From the NCBI GenBank assembly GCA_002418865.1, contig DIEY01000003.1:1-21973 (forward strand): a DNA stretch of 21,973 nt, read 5' to 3'. This stretch comes from Bacteroidales bacterium UBA5762 (GTDB lineage: Bacteria > Bacteroidota > Bacteroidia > Bacteroidales > TTA-H9). The notes under the pieces were generated by a model that was not told where the DNA came from, did no database searches, and was given only the letters and a program-made list of their open reading frames with translations. Every line of letters begins with the position of its first letter. Position 1 is the first letter of the stretch. This document shows, in pieces, positions 8,046 through 16,300 of the stretch. The position numbers and the translations under genes were made by a program.

Positions 8046-9342
8046 AACCCAACAATTCTATTTCGAAAACCAAGGGTGCATAAGGAGGGATTTTAGGAGG
8101 AGCTCCACGTTCACCATAAGCAAGCTGGCTTGGCAATATAACCTTTACCTTTGAGCCTGGCCGCATTTGAGCAACTGCCAAATCCCAACCCTTAATTACA
8201 TTGCCACGTCCTAAAATGAATTCAAAAGGTTTGCCCCTGTCAACTGAAGAATCGAACTTCGTTCCATCTAACAGCCAGCCCGTATAGTGTACCCTCACAG
8301 CTTGATTGGTTTGGGGTGGTTCACCTTGCCCTTTTTTCAATTCAATGAAATAGATTCCATTATTCTGAGGTTTAATCTTTAAATTGTTCTTAGCCAAATA
8401 TTCTTCTATTCGCCTCTGCTCATTTTGTTGAAGTTCTTTAAGCTGCTTTTCATTATTTTTTGAAATATCGTCTTTCGATTGAATATCAACAATTTCTACA
8501 TCATAAAGCAAAGGAGAATAAGGAGGGATAAAAGGTGGACGTCCTTTCTCCCCAAATGCAAGTTTGCTGGGAATAATCAGGCGAGCCACAGAACCCTTAT
8601 TCATTCGAGATAGAGCAATATTAATACCCTCTGTGTCAAACTTTCTTCCGAATTCAATGGTCATTGGGGCTCCTTTATCCCATGAAGAATATAATTCGGT
8701 CCCATCAAATAGAACTACACTAAATTTTAAGGTAATCAGATCTCCTGGTTTGGGAGTAGGACCTTCACCTTTTCGTGTAATTTTAAAATACAAACCTTCA
8801 GGAGTGGTATCGCCTTCGAATCGAATTTGTTTGATAAATTTTTGAATATCTTCCCTTTCAGTATTTTTTCGAGCTAATATCCATTCTCTTTCCTTCTGCC
8901 GTTGTTCTTGTTTTGTCCACATTTTTGTAAGGCCAACTTCCACGGTAACATAGGAGTTGGGAGAAACTATTTTGGGCAGACGATTATATTTTAAAGTAGC
9001 AAAAAAGAACGAATCGGCTCTAATAAGAAATGAAGCACTATCGCCTGGTGTCATCATCATGAGTGCTTGATTGAAATCGCCTTTATAGTCAGGGCAATTG
9101 ACCATCAAATTCATTGGTTCTTTGAGATTGTTGCTGCTAAAAAGAATGGAATCTTTATAGCGATAGCTTAGGTTTACCTGTACAATATGGCTTGTATCAG
9201 GATGTTGACCCTCATTATGTCGATAAAATTTGTAATAAAGGCCATCGTCGGTTTTCTTATAACCACTAAAGCGGCTGCATCCACCAGTGATGCAGCCGAC
9301 AATAATAAGTGATAATAGAAAGCGTAAACCGCGAACATTCAT
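8038..9342 (-). CDS. Lipoprotein with three FKBP-fold domains (two degenerate, one canonical)
   Basis: A 434-residue lipoprotein. A longer reading from 9393 is open, but I chose the Met at 9342: it begins a lipoprotein signal peptide (MNVRGLRFLLSLIIVGC, Cys17, or TGGC with Cys22) and avoids overlapping the preceding gene, leaving a 22-nt gap. Domain 1 (about 28-142) starts GYKKTDDGLYYKFY and keeps the strand pattern but has lost FDSS, GW and LAYG. Domain 2 (about 183-288) has KFSV for HYTG, LYSS for FDSS, TEGI for IKGW and LAFG for LAYG, so its pocket is eroded. Domain 3 (about 328-434) is canonical: HYTG, FDSS, VIKGW, LAYG, IPP. Charged helical linkers (143-172 and 289-320) separate the domains. 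Only domain 3 is predicted to be an active isomerase; the others may hold substrate or mediate dimerisation. Confidence 0.87.
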   Translation of the reverse strand: MNVRGLRFLLSLIIVGCITGGCSRFSGYKKTDDGLYYKFYRHNEGQHPDTSHIVQVNLSYRYKDSILFSSNNLKEPMNLMVNCPDYKGDFNQALMMMTPGDSASFLIRADSFFFATLKYNRLPKIVSPNSYVTVEVGLTKMWTKQEQRQKEREWILARKNTEREDIQKFIKQIRFEGDTTPEGLYFKITRKGEGPTPKPGDLITLKFSVVLFDGTELYSSWDKGAPMTIEFGRKFDTEGINIALSRMNKGSVARLIIPSKLAFGEKGRPPFIPPYSPLLYDVEIVDIQSKDDISKNNEKQLKELQQNEQRRIEEYLAKNNLKIKPQNNGIYFIELKKGQGEPPQTNQAVRVHYTGWLLDGTKFDSSVDRGKPFEFILGRGNVIKGWDLAVAQMRPGSKVKVILPSQLAYGERGAPPKIPPYAPLVFEIELLGYE

Positions 9343-9364
9343 AAGGTTAGAGAAACATTCAAGA

Positions 9365-10225
9365 TTATTGAACGTCAACAAGTTCAACTTCAAAAATCAA
9401 GGTAGAAAAAGCTGGAATATTTGGTCCGGCAGGGCGGCTGCCATAGGCTAATTTGGAAGGCATAATCAATCTTGCTTTCCCACCTTTACGCATCAAACTA
9501 ACACCTTCCTCAAATCCAGGAATAATACGATGTTCGCCAATAGTAAATTCTAATGGCTGTTGATCAGGATGATCATAGGATGAATCGAATTTGGTCCCAT
9601 CTAATAAAGTTCCAGTATAATGCACTTTAACTTTCTTCCCTTGAGTGGCCTGAGGTCCTGTACCTTTTTTGATCTCGACGTAAATAAGTCCACTCTCTGT
9701 TGGTTGAATTGTAATCTCATTGTTCTTGAGATATTCTGCGAGGTTGGCCATTTCTTGCTGTTCCTTCAGGGCATTTTCCTCGTTCATACGCTTGATGAAT
9801 TCTTCCTGAGTAAAAAAATCGAGCATTTTTGCGTTGAAGTAAAGCATTTCAGTACTGTCAATAAAATCAGGCAAAGGCATGTGCACTATTTTTTTGAAAA
9901 ATGAATCGGCAGGCATGATGAAACTTGCACTGTCGCCTTTCGACATCATAGCCAGTGCTTCGTTGATATCACCCTTAAATTGTGGTTCGGTCAATTGTAA
10001 AAGAAATTCTTCCTTACCATCCATCAAAAGACTATCCTTCGTTCCATAAGAAAGATAAAGTTTCATGATGTCGTTAATCTTAGGCTTGAGTGTATCGTCC
10101 GATTTAGTGTAAAACTTGTAATATAAACCCGAATCGGTTTTCTTGTAACCAGGATATTTGCTACATGCTAAAAACAAAGTAGCTATCAAGGTAAGCGTTA
10201 AAATAGATGTGATTTTGCTTTTCAT
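9365..10225 (-). CDS. Lipoprotein with a degenerate and a canonical FKBP domain
   Basis: A 286-residue lipoprotein with the signal peptide ending in LFLAC (Cys21). The N-terminal fold (about 26-136) opens with GYKKTDSGLYYKFY, nearly the same block as in the next gene downstream, and lacks all the FKBP pocket motifs. A charged helix (138-168) ending in AEYLKNN leads to the FKBP domain (about 172-286): HYTG (Tyr203), FDSS (213-216), LAYG (Tyr261), NIPAFSTLIFEVEL. The pocket-floor Trp is Phe here (IIPGF). The architecture suggests an outer-membrane- or inner-membrane-tethered periplasmic chaperone. It lies 13 nt after the single-domain FKBP gene and is clearly a paralogue of its downstream neighbour, which has the same N-terminal module plus one extra domain. 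Confidence 0.88.
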   Translation of the reverse strand: MKSKITSILTLTLIATLFLACSKYPGYKKTDSGLYYKFYTKSDDTLKPKINDIMKLYLSYGTKDSLLMDGKEEFLLQLTEPQFKGDINEALAMMSKGDSASFIMPADSFFKKIVHMPLPDFIDSTEMLYFNAKMLDFFTQEEFIKRMNEENALKEQQEMANLAEYLKNNEITIQPTESGLIYVEIKKGTGPQATQGKKVKVHYTGTLLDGTKFDSSYDHPDQQPLEFTIGEHRIIPGFEEGVSLMRKGGKARLIMPSKLAYGSRPAGPNIPAFSTLIFEVELVDVQ

Positions 10226-10238
10226 GTTAATTTATGTA

Positions 10239-10763
10239 TTAGTAGGGTTCAACAATTTTAATATCGAGGACTAATGTGGCTCGTGGAGGGATATGCTGCT
10301 GATCGCCTGTTGCTCCATAAGCCAAGTGCGAAGGTATAATAATTTTTGCAATTGTACCTTTTTGAAATAATCTAATAGCTTCATCAAGGCCTGAAATTAC
10401 ATCGGCTTTGCCCACTGTAAATCTCATGAGATTATTTTGCTTCGACTCTTTAATTAAATCGCCTGTGAGTAAATACATTTTATATTCGAGAGCTACTTCC
10501 TGCCCTTCTTTAATTCTTGGCCCTTCTCCTTCTTTTAAAATCTTATAGCGAAGGCCTGTCCCAGTTTGATTCATGCTTAAATGATAACGCGCTAAATAAT
10601 CTTCTATCAACTGATTTTCATATTCGGCCATTTTTCGATTATAAACCATAAAAGTATCATATAAATTCTCCTCTGCTTTTTCATTTGTTTTTGGAGATTC
10701 ATACGAATGACACGAAATCAGGCTTATAATAATAAATATCGACAATATTAATCTTCTTGACAT
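10239..10763 (-). CDS. Single-domain FKBP-like lipoprotein, possible GldI
   Basis: A 174-residue lipoprotein with the signal peptide ending in SLISC (Cys18). A helical stretch (about 32-60, NRKMAEYENQLIEDYLA) resembles the linkers of its two downstream paralogues. One FKBP fold follows (about 67-174). The pocket is altered: EYKM in place of HYTG, IKES in place of FDSS and ISGL in place of IKGW, while SHLAYG and IPPRATLVLDI are kept, so isomerase activity is doubtful. A small FKBP-like lipoprotein with a divergent pocket next to a DHH phosphoesterase and near ndk resembles what I remember of the gldI neighbourhood in gliding Bacteroidota, where GldI supports type IX secretion/gliding. That assignment is tentative. 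The start overlaps the end of nrnA by 16 nt. Confidence 0.82.
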   Translation of the reverse strand: MSRRLILSIFIIISLISCHSYESPKTNEKAEENLYDTFMVYNRKMAEYENQLIEDYLARYHLSMNQTGTGLRYKILKEGEGPRIKEGQEVALEYKMYLLTGDLIKESKQNNLMRFTVGKADVISGLDEAIRLFQKGTIAKIIIPSHLAYGATGDQQHIPPRATLVLDIKIVEPY

Positions 10764-11785
10764 AAAACAAGCTCATTCTCCTTTATAATAGTTTCGAAAT
10801 ATCGCAGAGTTTCTGTAAGTGGTTTGTAGCTATTGGCTCCCGCTGCATTGAGATGCCCACCCCCATCAAAATATTTTCTGGCTAAATCGTTTACCGAAAA
10901 ATTGCCTTTAGAGCGAAAACTTACACGAACTAACTCGGGTTTCTCAGTAAAAAATGCGGCTAATCGTATCCCTTGTATTGAAAGTCCATAATTCACAAAT
11001 CCTTCGGCATCACCAATCTGAAAATGAAATTTCTTTTGATCCTCAAGACTAAGCCACATATAAACTGTTTTATACTCTGGCATGACCTCCATGCAGTTGA
11101 GCAATACATGCCCCAATAATCGCATACGATGTTCCGAAAAGGTATCATAAATAAGATTATGTATCTTTTGAGCATCTATCCCCTTGGCAATTAAACGGCT
11201 AGTGATCTCATAAGTGCGTGGATGATTACAGGAATAACTGAAAGAACCCGTATCTGTCATTATACCCACATATAAGTTCATGGCAACATCCACATCTATT
11301 TTATCTTCCAATCCCATCATCACCAAAAGCTCATATACCAGTTCGGAAGTAGAACTCACCTGAATGTTATGAAATTTTATATCGAAATATTCATCAGGAT
11401 CAGGATGATGATCTATAAGCACATAGGTATGATTATTCTCGGTGAAAAGATTCGATAGATGATTCAGTCTCTTTAGATTGTTGAAATCGATACAAAATAT
11501 CAAACTGTTTTGTTGAATGAGTTTCTTAACTATTCGTTCGTGTTTATCGTAAATAATAATATTTTGTATAGCAGGTAACCACCCAAGAAAGGAAGGATAA
11601 ATATTGGGAACAACAACTTTGACTTTATGACCAAGTTTATTCAGAATCAAAAATAAAGCAAGTGAAGCCCCCATAGAATCTCCATCCGGGTTGGGATGAC
11701 TTAAAATGAGAACCTCCTCATGAGTTTGCAGTAAATGAGAGATTTTATGGGCTTCGTTTTGAAAATAACTATAATTTTCTATCAT
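10748..11785 (-). CDS. nrnA: DHH-family phosphoesterase, NrnA-type oligoribonuclease / pAp phosphatase
   Basis: A 345-residue cytosolic enzyme expected to degrade nano-RNAs and 3'-phosphoadenosine 5'-phosphate. The DHH domain shows SHPNPDGDSMGASLAL (His30, Asp34, Asp36), a metal Asp in FCIDFNNL (Asp100), the DHH signature IDHHPDPD (125-127) and TDTGSF (Asp178). The DHHA1 domain ends with the GGGHLNAAGA motif (308-317). Length and motif order match the family. It is the first gene of the operon with the four FKBP lipoproteins and is transcribed away from ndk across a 139-nt gap. A perfect -7 box ends eight bases before the ATG, predicting almost no 5' leader. Confidence 0.9.
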   Translation of the reverse strand: MIENYSYFQNEAHKISHLLQTHEEVLILSHPNPDGDSMGASLALFLILNKLGHKVKVVVPNIYPSFLGWLPAIQNIIIYDKHERIVKKLIQQNSLIFCIDFNNLKRLNHLSNLFTENNHTYVLIDHHPDPDEYFDIKFHNIQVSSTSELVYELLVMMGLEDKIDVDVAMNLYVGIMTDTGSFSYSCNHPRTYEITSRLIAKGIDAQKIHNLIYDTFSEHRMRLLGHVLLNCMEVMPEYKTVYMWLSLEDQKKFHFQIGDAEGFVNYGLSIQGIRLAAFFTEKPELVRVSFRSKGNFSVNDLARKYFDGGGHLNAAGANSYKPLTETLRYFETIIKENELVLCQED

Positions 11786-11792
11786 AAGTGCG

Positions 11793-11800
11793 CAAAATTA
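11793..11800 (-). promoter_or_regulatory. -7 promoter element for the nrnA-FKBP operon
   Basis: Read on the minus strand this is TAATTTTG, a perfect match to TAnnTTTG. Seven bases separate its last G from the ATG at 11785, so transcription should begin about 3-4 nt before the start codon. No good -33 TTTG is visible about 20 nt upstream (only TTAA). Confidence 0.5.
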
Positions 11801-11884
11801 CAAAAGCCTTTCGAATGCATGTTAAGTAATATTGATGGACAAAGATGAAACAAAATATTTAGAATAGGGTTTTAATAATCTCAC

Positions 11885-11892
11885 TAAGTTTG
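11885..11892 (+). promoter_or_regulatory. -7 promoter element for ndk
   Basis: TAAGTTTG matches TAnnTTTG exactly and lies 32 nt before the ndk ATG. The predicted leader is about 28 nt and includes AAAAGGA (11911-11917), a modest purine-rich ribosome-binding stretch. The -33 region is weak. Confidence 0.48.
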
Positions 11893-11924
11893 TCGTTGAA
11901 AATTATTAACAAAAGGAACACACA

Positions 11925-12347
11925 ATGTCGAGAAACATTACATTTAGCATGATTAAGCCTTGTGCTATCTCAAGAAATTTTACAGGTGACATTATCCAAT
12001 CGATTTTAAATGATGGTTTTAAGATTATTGCCATGAAAATGGTTTGGCTCAGTCCTGAACAAGCTGGGGAATTTTACGAAATTCATAAAGAAAGACCATT
12101 TTATGAGGATTTGGTTAAATTTATGTCGTCGGCACCTATCATAGCTGCTATTCTTGAAAAAGAAAATGCAGTAGAAGATTTTCGAATTCTTATTGGCAAC
12201 ACTGATCCCGCCAAGGCTGCATCTGGTACCATAAGAGCTTTGTTTGGTACAGATATTCAACAGAATGCCATTCATGGCAGCGATTCAGATGAAAATGCTT
12301 CAAGAGAAGCAAATTTTTTCTTTTCGTCACTCGAAATTTTTCATTGA
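11925..12347 (+). CDS. ndk: Nucleoside-diphosphate kinase
   Basis: A 140-residue enzyme that moves the gamma phosphate from ATP to other nucleoside diphosphates through a phospho-His intermediate, keeping NTP and dNTP pools balanced. Seen here are FSMIKP (Lys11), YEIHKERPFYEDL (Tyr51 and the RPF block), GTIRALFG (Arg104) and the catalytic NAIHGSDS motif with His117. The end, SREANFFFSSLEIF, is typical. The Asp that usually follows KP (KPDAV) is Cys13 (KPCAI), a small deviation outside the catalytic His. The length matches the short bacterial form. Its last 7 nt overlap the end of the converging regulator gene. Confidence 0.95.
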   Translation: MSRNITFSMIKPCAISRNFTGDIIQSILNDGFKIIAMKMVWLSPEQAGEFYEIHKERPFYEDLVKFMSSAPIIAAILEKENAVEDFRILIGNTDPAKAASGTIRALFGTDIQQNAIHGSDSDENASREANFFFSSLEIFH

Positions 12348-12811
12348 GGATTAACTAATATTTCATAGTAGCCATCTTCATAAAGCAATATAACTTTTGA
12401 GATTCGATATGTAGAATTTTTGGCTAAAATTTCCTCATTTCTACGTTTTGAAACGGACGGATGAGCAAGTGGTTCTTCTTCTTTCATGGAAGAAGGTTGT
12501 GATGATTTCAAATTTTGCGATGGCTCTGTACTTGGATTATTGCTTGTTTTGGTTTCCAATTCCTCACCGAATAAGGTCAATTCTTTAGGTTTGACCATTT
12601 TTCTTACTTCTGCAGTCGATTCGCCTTTTAGAAGCCAGTTGGGATCAATATCAGGGAACCTTTCCAAAACTTTTAATACAAAATCGAGACTGGGTTTATT
12701 ACGGCCTGAAAGTATATGCGACATGCCCGAACGTTGTATTCCAATCGCATCAGCAAATTGTGAAGGTGTCATTCCTTTAGTATTCATAATTTCTTTTATC
12801 CGTTCAATCAT
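12341..12811 (-). CDS. XRE-family helix-turn-helix transcriptional regulator
   Basis: A 156-residue DNA-binding protein. Residues 1-63 form a Cro/C1-type HTH: MIERIKEIMNTKGMTPSQFA leads into the recognition region IGIQRSGMSHILSGRNKPSLDFVLKV, and FPDIDPNWLLKGE closes the domain in the way usual for Bacteroidota XRE regulators. Residues 65-125 are a Ser/Pro/Glu-rich, probably disordered linker. The last 20 or so residues (RISKVILLYEDGYYEILVNP) are a short hydrophobic tail seen in this regulator type, with no S24 peptidase domain. It is transcribed away from the large repeat-protein gene across 520 nt, and its own -7 box is overlapped by one of several TTTACAAA motifs, which suggests autoregulation. 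Targets are unknown. Confidence 0.88.
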   Translation of the reverse strand: MIERIKEIMNTKGMTPSQFADAIGIQRSGMSHILSGRNKPSLDFVLKVLERFPDIDPNWLLKGESTAEVRKMVKPKELTLFGEELETKTSNNPSTEPSQNLKSSQPSSMKEEEPLAHPSVSKRRNEEILAKNSTYRISKVILLYEDGYYEILVNPQ

Positions 12812-12829
12812 ATCTATCGAATTTATTTA

Positions 12830-12837
12830 CAAATATA
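12830..12837 (-). promoter_or_regulatory. -7 promoter element for the XRE regulator
   Basis: On the minus strand this reads TATATTTG, an exact TAnnTTTG match, 18 nt before the ATG at 12811. It overlaps the TTTACAAA motif at 12826-12833, so a protein bound there would block the promoter. No clear -33 TTTG was found. Confidence 0.45.
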
Positions 12838-13271
12838 AACAAGATTTCTACATTTCTTTATTTTTATTTTTTTGTTTAGGTCTGTAAATAATTACAATTG
12901 TATAATCCTTAAAAATATGATTTGCTTACTTACAAATGTAAATTTATTAAATCAAACCAGTTTTAATAAACAATTTATTATCATTATGTTAAATTTAATG
13001 TTGATTTACAAAACGCAATTTGCTGATTATAAATTTGCCTAATCTAATTAAAGTATTAATTTAAATCTATATTATTTATATCTGGTTTTTAAATGATTAA
13101 CCAAAAAAGGCCTTTCAATATAATGTTATTAGTGTAATTTGTTTACAAAAATAATATATTATAAGCATTGCGCTCGTTAAATTTGTAAACTATTTAGAAT
13201 TGTATACTATCCTCTTGCTTCTAACAATGAAATGACAAAGAACGTTTCTTATTCATCCATTCCGAATATAC

Positions 13272-13279
13272 TAATTTTG
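13272..13279 (+). promoter_or_regulatory. -7 promoter element for the repeat-protein gene
   Basis: TAATTTTG is an exact TAnnTTTG match, 52 nt before the ATG at 13332, predicting a leader of about 48 nt. A loose TTTC (13245-13248) lies 23 nt upstream as a possible -33 element. A second -7 match at 13178-13185 could give a longer transcript. Confidence 0.42.
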
Positions 13280-13331
13280 CCAAAAAAACGTATTAATAAA
13301 CTTAGCTATCCATCGAGAATTTTCCCCTTTT

Positions 13332-16300
13332 ATGAGAAAGATACTTCGCCTTATTCTTATAATCTTCTATACATTATTAATATGCAGTATTTCAGATGCC
13401 CAGCATAGCCACTCTCCTTTCGAAAAAGCCTTGAGGTATGCCGATAGTGTCTACAAACAAAATGACTTTTTATCGGCTTTATCGGCTTATCGCTATGCCG
13501 ACAAATTAAAACCTGGTGATGAAAAGGTTCTTAGTCGTATCAATGAATTAGAGAAGGCTCTTTCATTTGCTGAACAAAATAATAAACAAGCTCAAGATTT
13601 GCTGTATGAAGCCGAAAAGGCATTTCGAAATCAGGATGATGCTACAGTCGATAAAGTTGTGAAACAGCTCGAGGGACTTGCATTTAATGATATTAACCTG
13701 CGTTTACGCTTTGAAGAGCTTAAAAGACAAATAGAGAAAAGACGTCAGCAGATAAGTGCTTATAATGAAGCCATGCGCGAAGGAGATCATTCCCTGAAGA
13801 ATAAACTTTATCAACAAGCTTCGAAAGCTTATAGCAGAGCATTGCAAATAAAACCCGACGATCAACTGGCAGCCCAAGGCCTGGCAAAAAGCCAGCAGCA
13901 GGAAAAACAAGCTTATGTAATTTATCAACAGAAACTCGATGAAGCTAATCAGGTTTATCAGCTTCAAAAATATGAACAAGCTCTCAAATTATTTACAGAG
14001 GCTAATCAAATCTTACCCGAAGGTGTTGAAGCTCAACAAAAAATCGATGAGATTAATGACATCTTTTCCTATCAATCCAAACTACAAGAACAATATCAAA
14101 AGGCAATAACCAAAGGTGATGCCGACTTTGCCAAAGGAGATTTCGACGAAGCTATGAAGGCTTATCAAAAAGCCATTGATCTTAACCCCGACGAAACCTA
14201 TCCTAAAACTCGCATTCGTGAAATTAAGGCTTTGTATGCCGATGAATCATCGAGGCAGCAACGTTACAAATCCTTAATCGATGAAGGCGATAATTACCTA
14301 AAATCAGGTGAGACTGAAAAAGCTTATCAATCGTTTATAGCAGCTCTTCAACTCAAGCCGAACGACAGTTATGCTTCTTCCAAAATTAAGTCATTGCAGC
14401 CCAGAATTGATCAGTTAGTAAAAAATCGTAAATCATACCAACAGCTTATTCATCAAGCTGCTGAGCTCGAGAAAAATGGAGAACTATCCAAAGCTATTCA
14501 AACTTACCAATCGGCCTCTAAACTCCTACCCGACTCCACTTATCCTCAACAACAAATCGCCATACTTACACAAAAACTCAACGAACAAAAGCAAATCTCT
14601 AGTCGTTTTGAAGAACTCTTAAAACAAGCCGATCAAAATATTGCCGCTAAAAATTATTCTCAGGCTCGTGATTTACTTCAGCAAGCCTTAGAACTTAAAC
14701 CGAACAATGCACAAGTAAATGCTAAACTCATTCAAATTGAGCAACTCGAAACAAATGCCCGCCAACTTCAGGCAAACTATCAACAAGCTATACAAAAAGC
14801 CGACAGTTTGTTTACTATTAAAATGTATAGCGATGCACTTGCCTTGTACCAAGCTGCTTTAAAGTTACAGCCTGACGAAACTTATCCAAAGACAAAGATT
14901 CAGGAAATCGAAGATTTCTTTAAGCAAGAAAAAGCCATTCAAAACGCCTTCAATGAAAAGTTGGTTCAAGCAGATAGATTATTGAAAAACAATGAATTTG
15001 CCAAAGCAAAAGAGATTCTTCAGGCCGCACTCGAAATTATTCCCGATGACAAAAGAGCGCTTAGTAGAATAAACACCATCGACAGCACTTTATTAGCTCA
15101 AAAATCGCTTGATGAGCAATTCGAAATGCTTTTTGCTAAGGCTGGTGAGTTGGAAAATCAAAAAGATTATGAGCAAGCCGAAAAACTATACCGCGAAGCC
15201 TTAGCCCTTAAACCCAATCATACTAACATAGCTCAAAAAATCGAGGAAATAGCCCGAATTCGTCAGGCTATTGCTTTAAATGAAGCAAAGTATGCTCAAA
15301 TCATAGCTCGAGGTGATAGATTTTTAAGCGAAAAACATTATGAGAATGCGTCGAAAGCTTATGCTGAAGCCTTACAATTTAAAGCAAACGATCCTTTGGC
15401 TACAAGAAAGAAAGCACAAAGCGATTCACTATTCATAGTAGAACAGGACCGTTTGAAACTTTATAGTCAAATGCTTTCGGAAGCCCAACATTTATTTGAA
15501 GCCAAACAGTATGACTCAGCCTTGGTTTACTACCATGAAGTTTTGAAAATTCAACCCAATGACCCAGCGGCCAGTGAGCGTATTTCTGAAATTGAAAATA
15601 TCCTTAGCAATTTGCGGCAAAAACGTGAAACTTATGAATCTAACATCAAACTTGCCGATCAGTATTTTACAGCTGGCGATTTAAAAAATGCTTTGGCTAC
15701 CTATCAAAGTGCCTTGAAACTTTATCCCGACGAAAAGTATCCTCAACAGAAAGTAGAAGAGATTCAGCTGCAACTAGAGCAATTAGCTGCTTTGGAGGCC
15801 AATTACAGACAAACTCTTATTCAGGCCGATCAATTGGCTAAAGAGGGAAAATGGCAGCAAGCTAAATTAGAATATCAAAAAGCTCAGGCTATCAATCCAA
15901 ATGATTTTTACCCAAGCCAGAAGATTCACCAAATGGATTCTCTTATTCTGGTAGCAGCTGAAAAAGAAAAGTCTTTCAACGATTACATAGCGAGGGGAAA
16001 TGAAGCTTTCAATGCTCAAGATCTTGATAAGGCGCTTAGTTTTTATGAGCAAGCCAGCCAGCTTATTCCCGACCATCCTTATCCCCAATCACGTATTGAA
16101 CAAATTAAAATTTTAAAAGCAGAAAAAGAAAAGGCCGAAAACGATGCATTTGCTCTTGCTATAGCCAATGCAGAGAATCTTGAAATTGCAGGAGATTATC
16201 AAAATGCTCTCGCAATGTATCAGAATGCCTTGTCTATCAAACCATCCCATCAGGAAGTAAAAGACAAAATAGAAGCTCTGCATCGAACGATTGAACAATT

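Larger units (their letters stand above)
12812..13331. promoter_or_regulatory. Long AT-rich divergent intergenic region with a TTTACAAA motif cluster
   Basis: This 520-nt spacer has no credible gene. TTTACAAA or its complement occurs exactly at 12826-12833, 13005-13012, 13142-13149 and 13182-13189 (the last reversed). Two of the sites resemble short inverted repeats: TTACA-AA-TGTAA at 12930-12941 and TTTGT-TT-ACAAA at 13138-13149. TAAATTTG (13178-13185) and TAATTTTG (13272-13279) match the -7 consensus and point toward the repeat-protein gene. A 10-bp palindrome AAAGGCCTTT sits at 13106-13115. Operators for the divergent XRE regulator are the simplest reading, but the base composition makes chance matches easy and part of the motif overlaps the promoter consensus. 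Confidence 0.45.

Noticed and set aside
8564..8845. 93-codon open frame on the plus strand inside the three-domain FKBP gene
   Set aside because: It is antisense to a well-supported gene, has no domain, no signal peptide and no promoter; its reading follows from the codon composition of the real gene.
11925..11981. KPC in place of KPD as a sign of an inactive nucleoside-diphosphate kinase
   Set aside because: The catalytic His117, Lys11 and Arg104 contexts are intact, and the position varies within the family, so activity is expected.
12486..12887. 133-codon open frame on the plus strand opposite the XRE regulator
   Set aside because: It covers the regulator in antisense and its sequence is low-complexity hydrophobic; the regulator has a clear HTH motif and a promoter, so this is a shadow.
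13081..13120. Possible structured RNA around TGGTT...AACCA and the palindrome AAAGGCCTTT
   Set aside because: The arms are only 5 bp and 10 bp with no further pairing, no U-run and no link to a promoter; expected in AT-rich spacer sequence.
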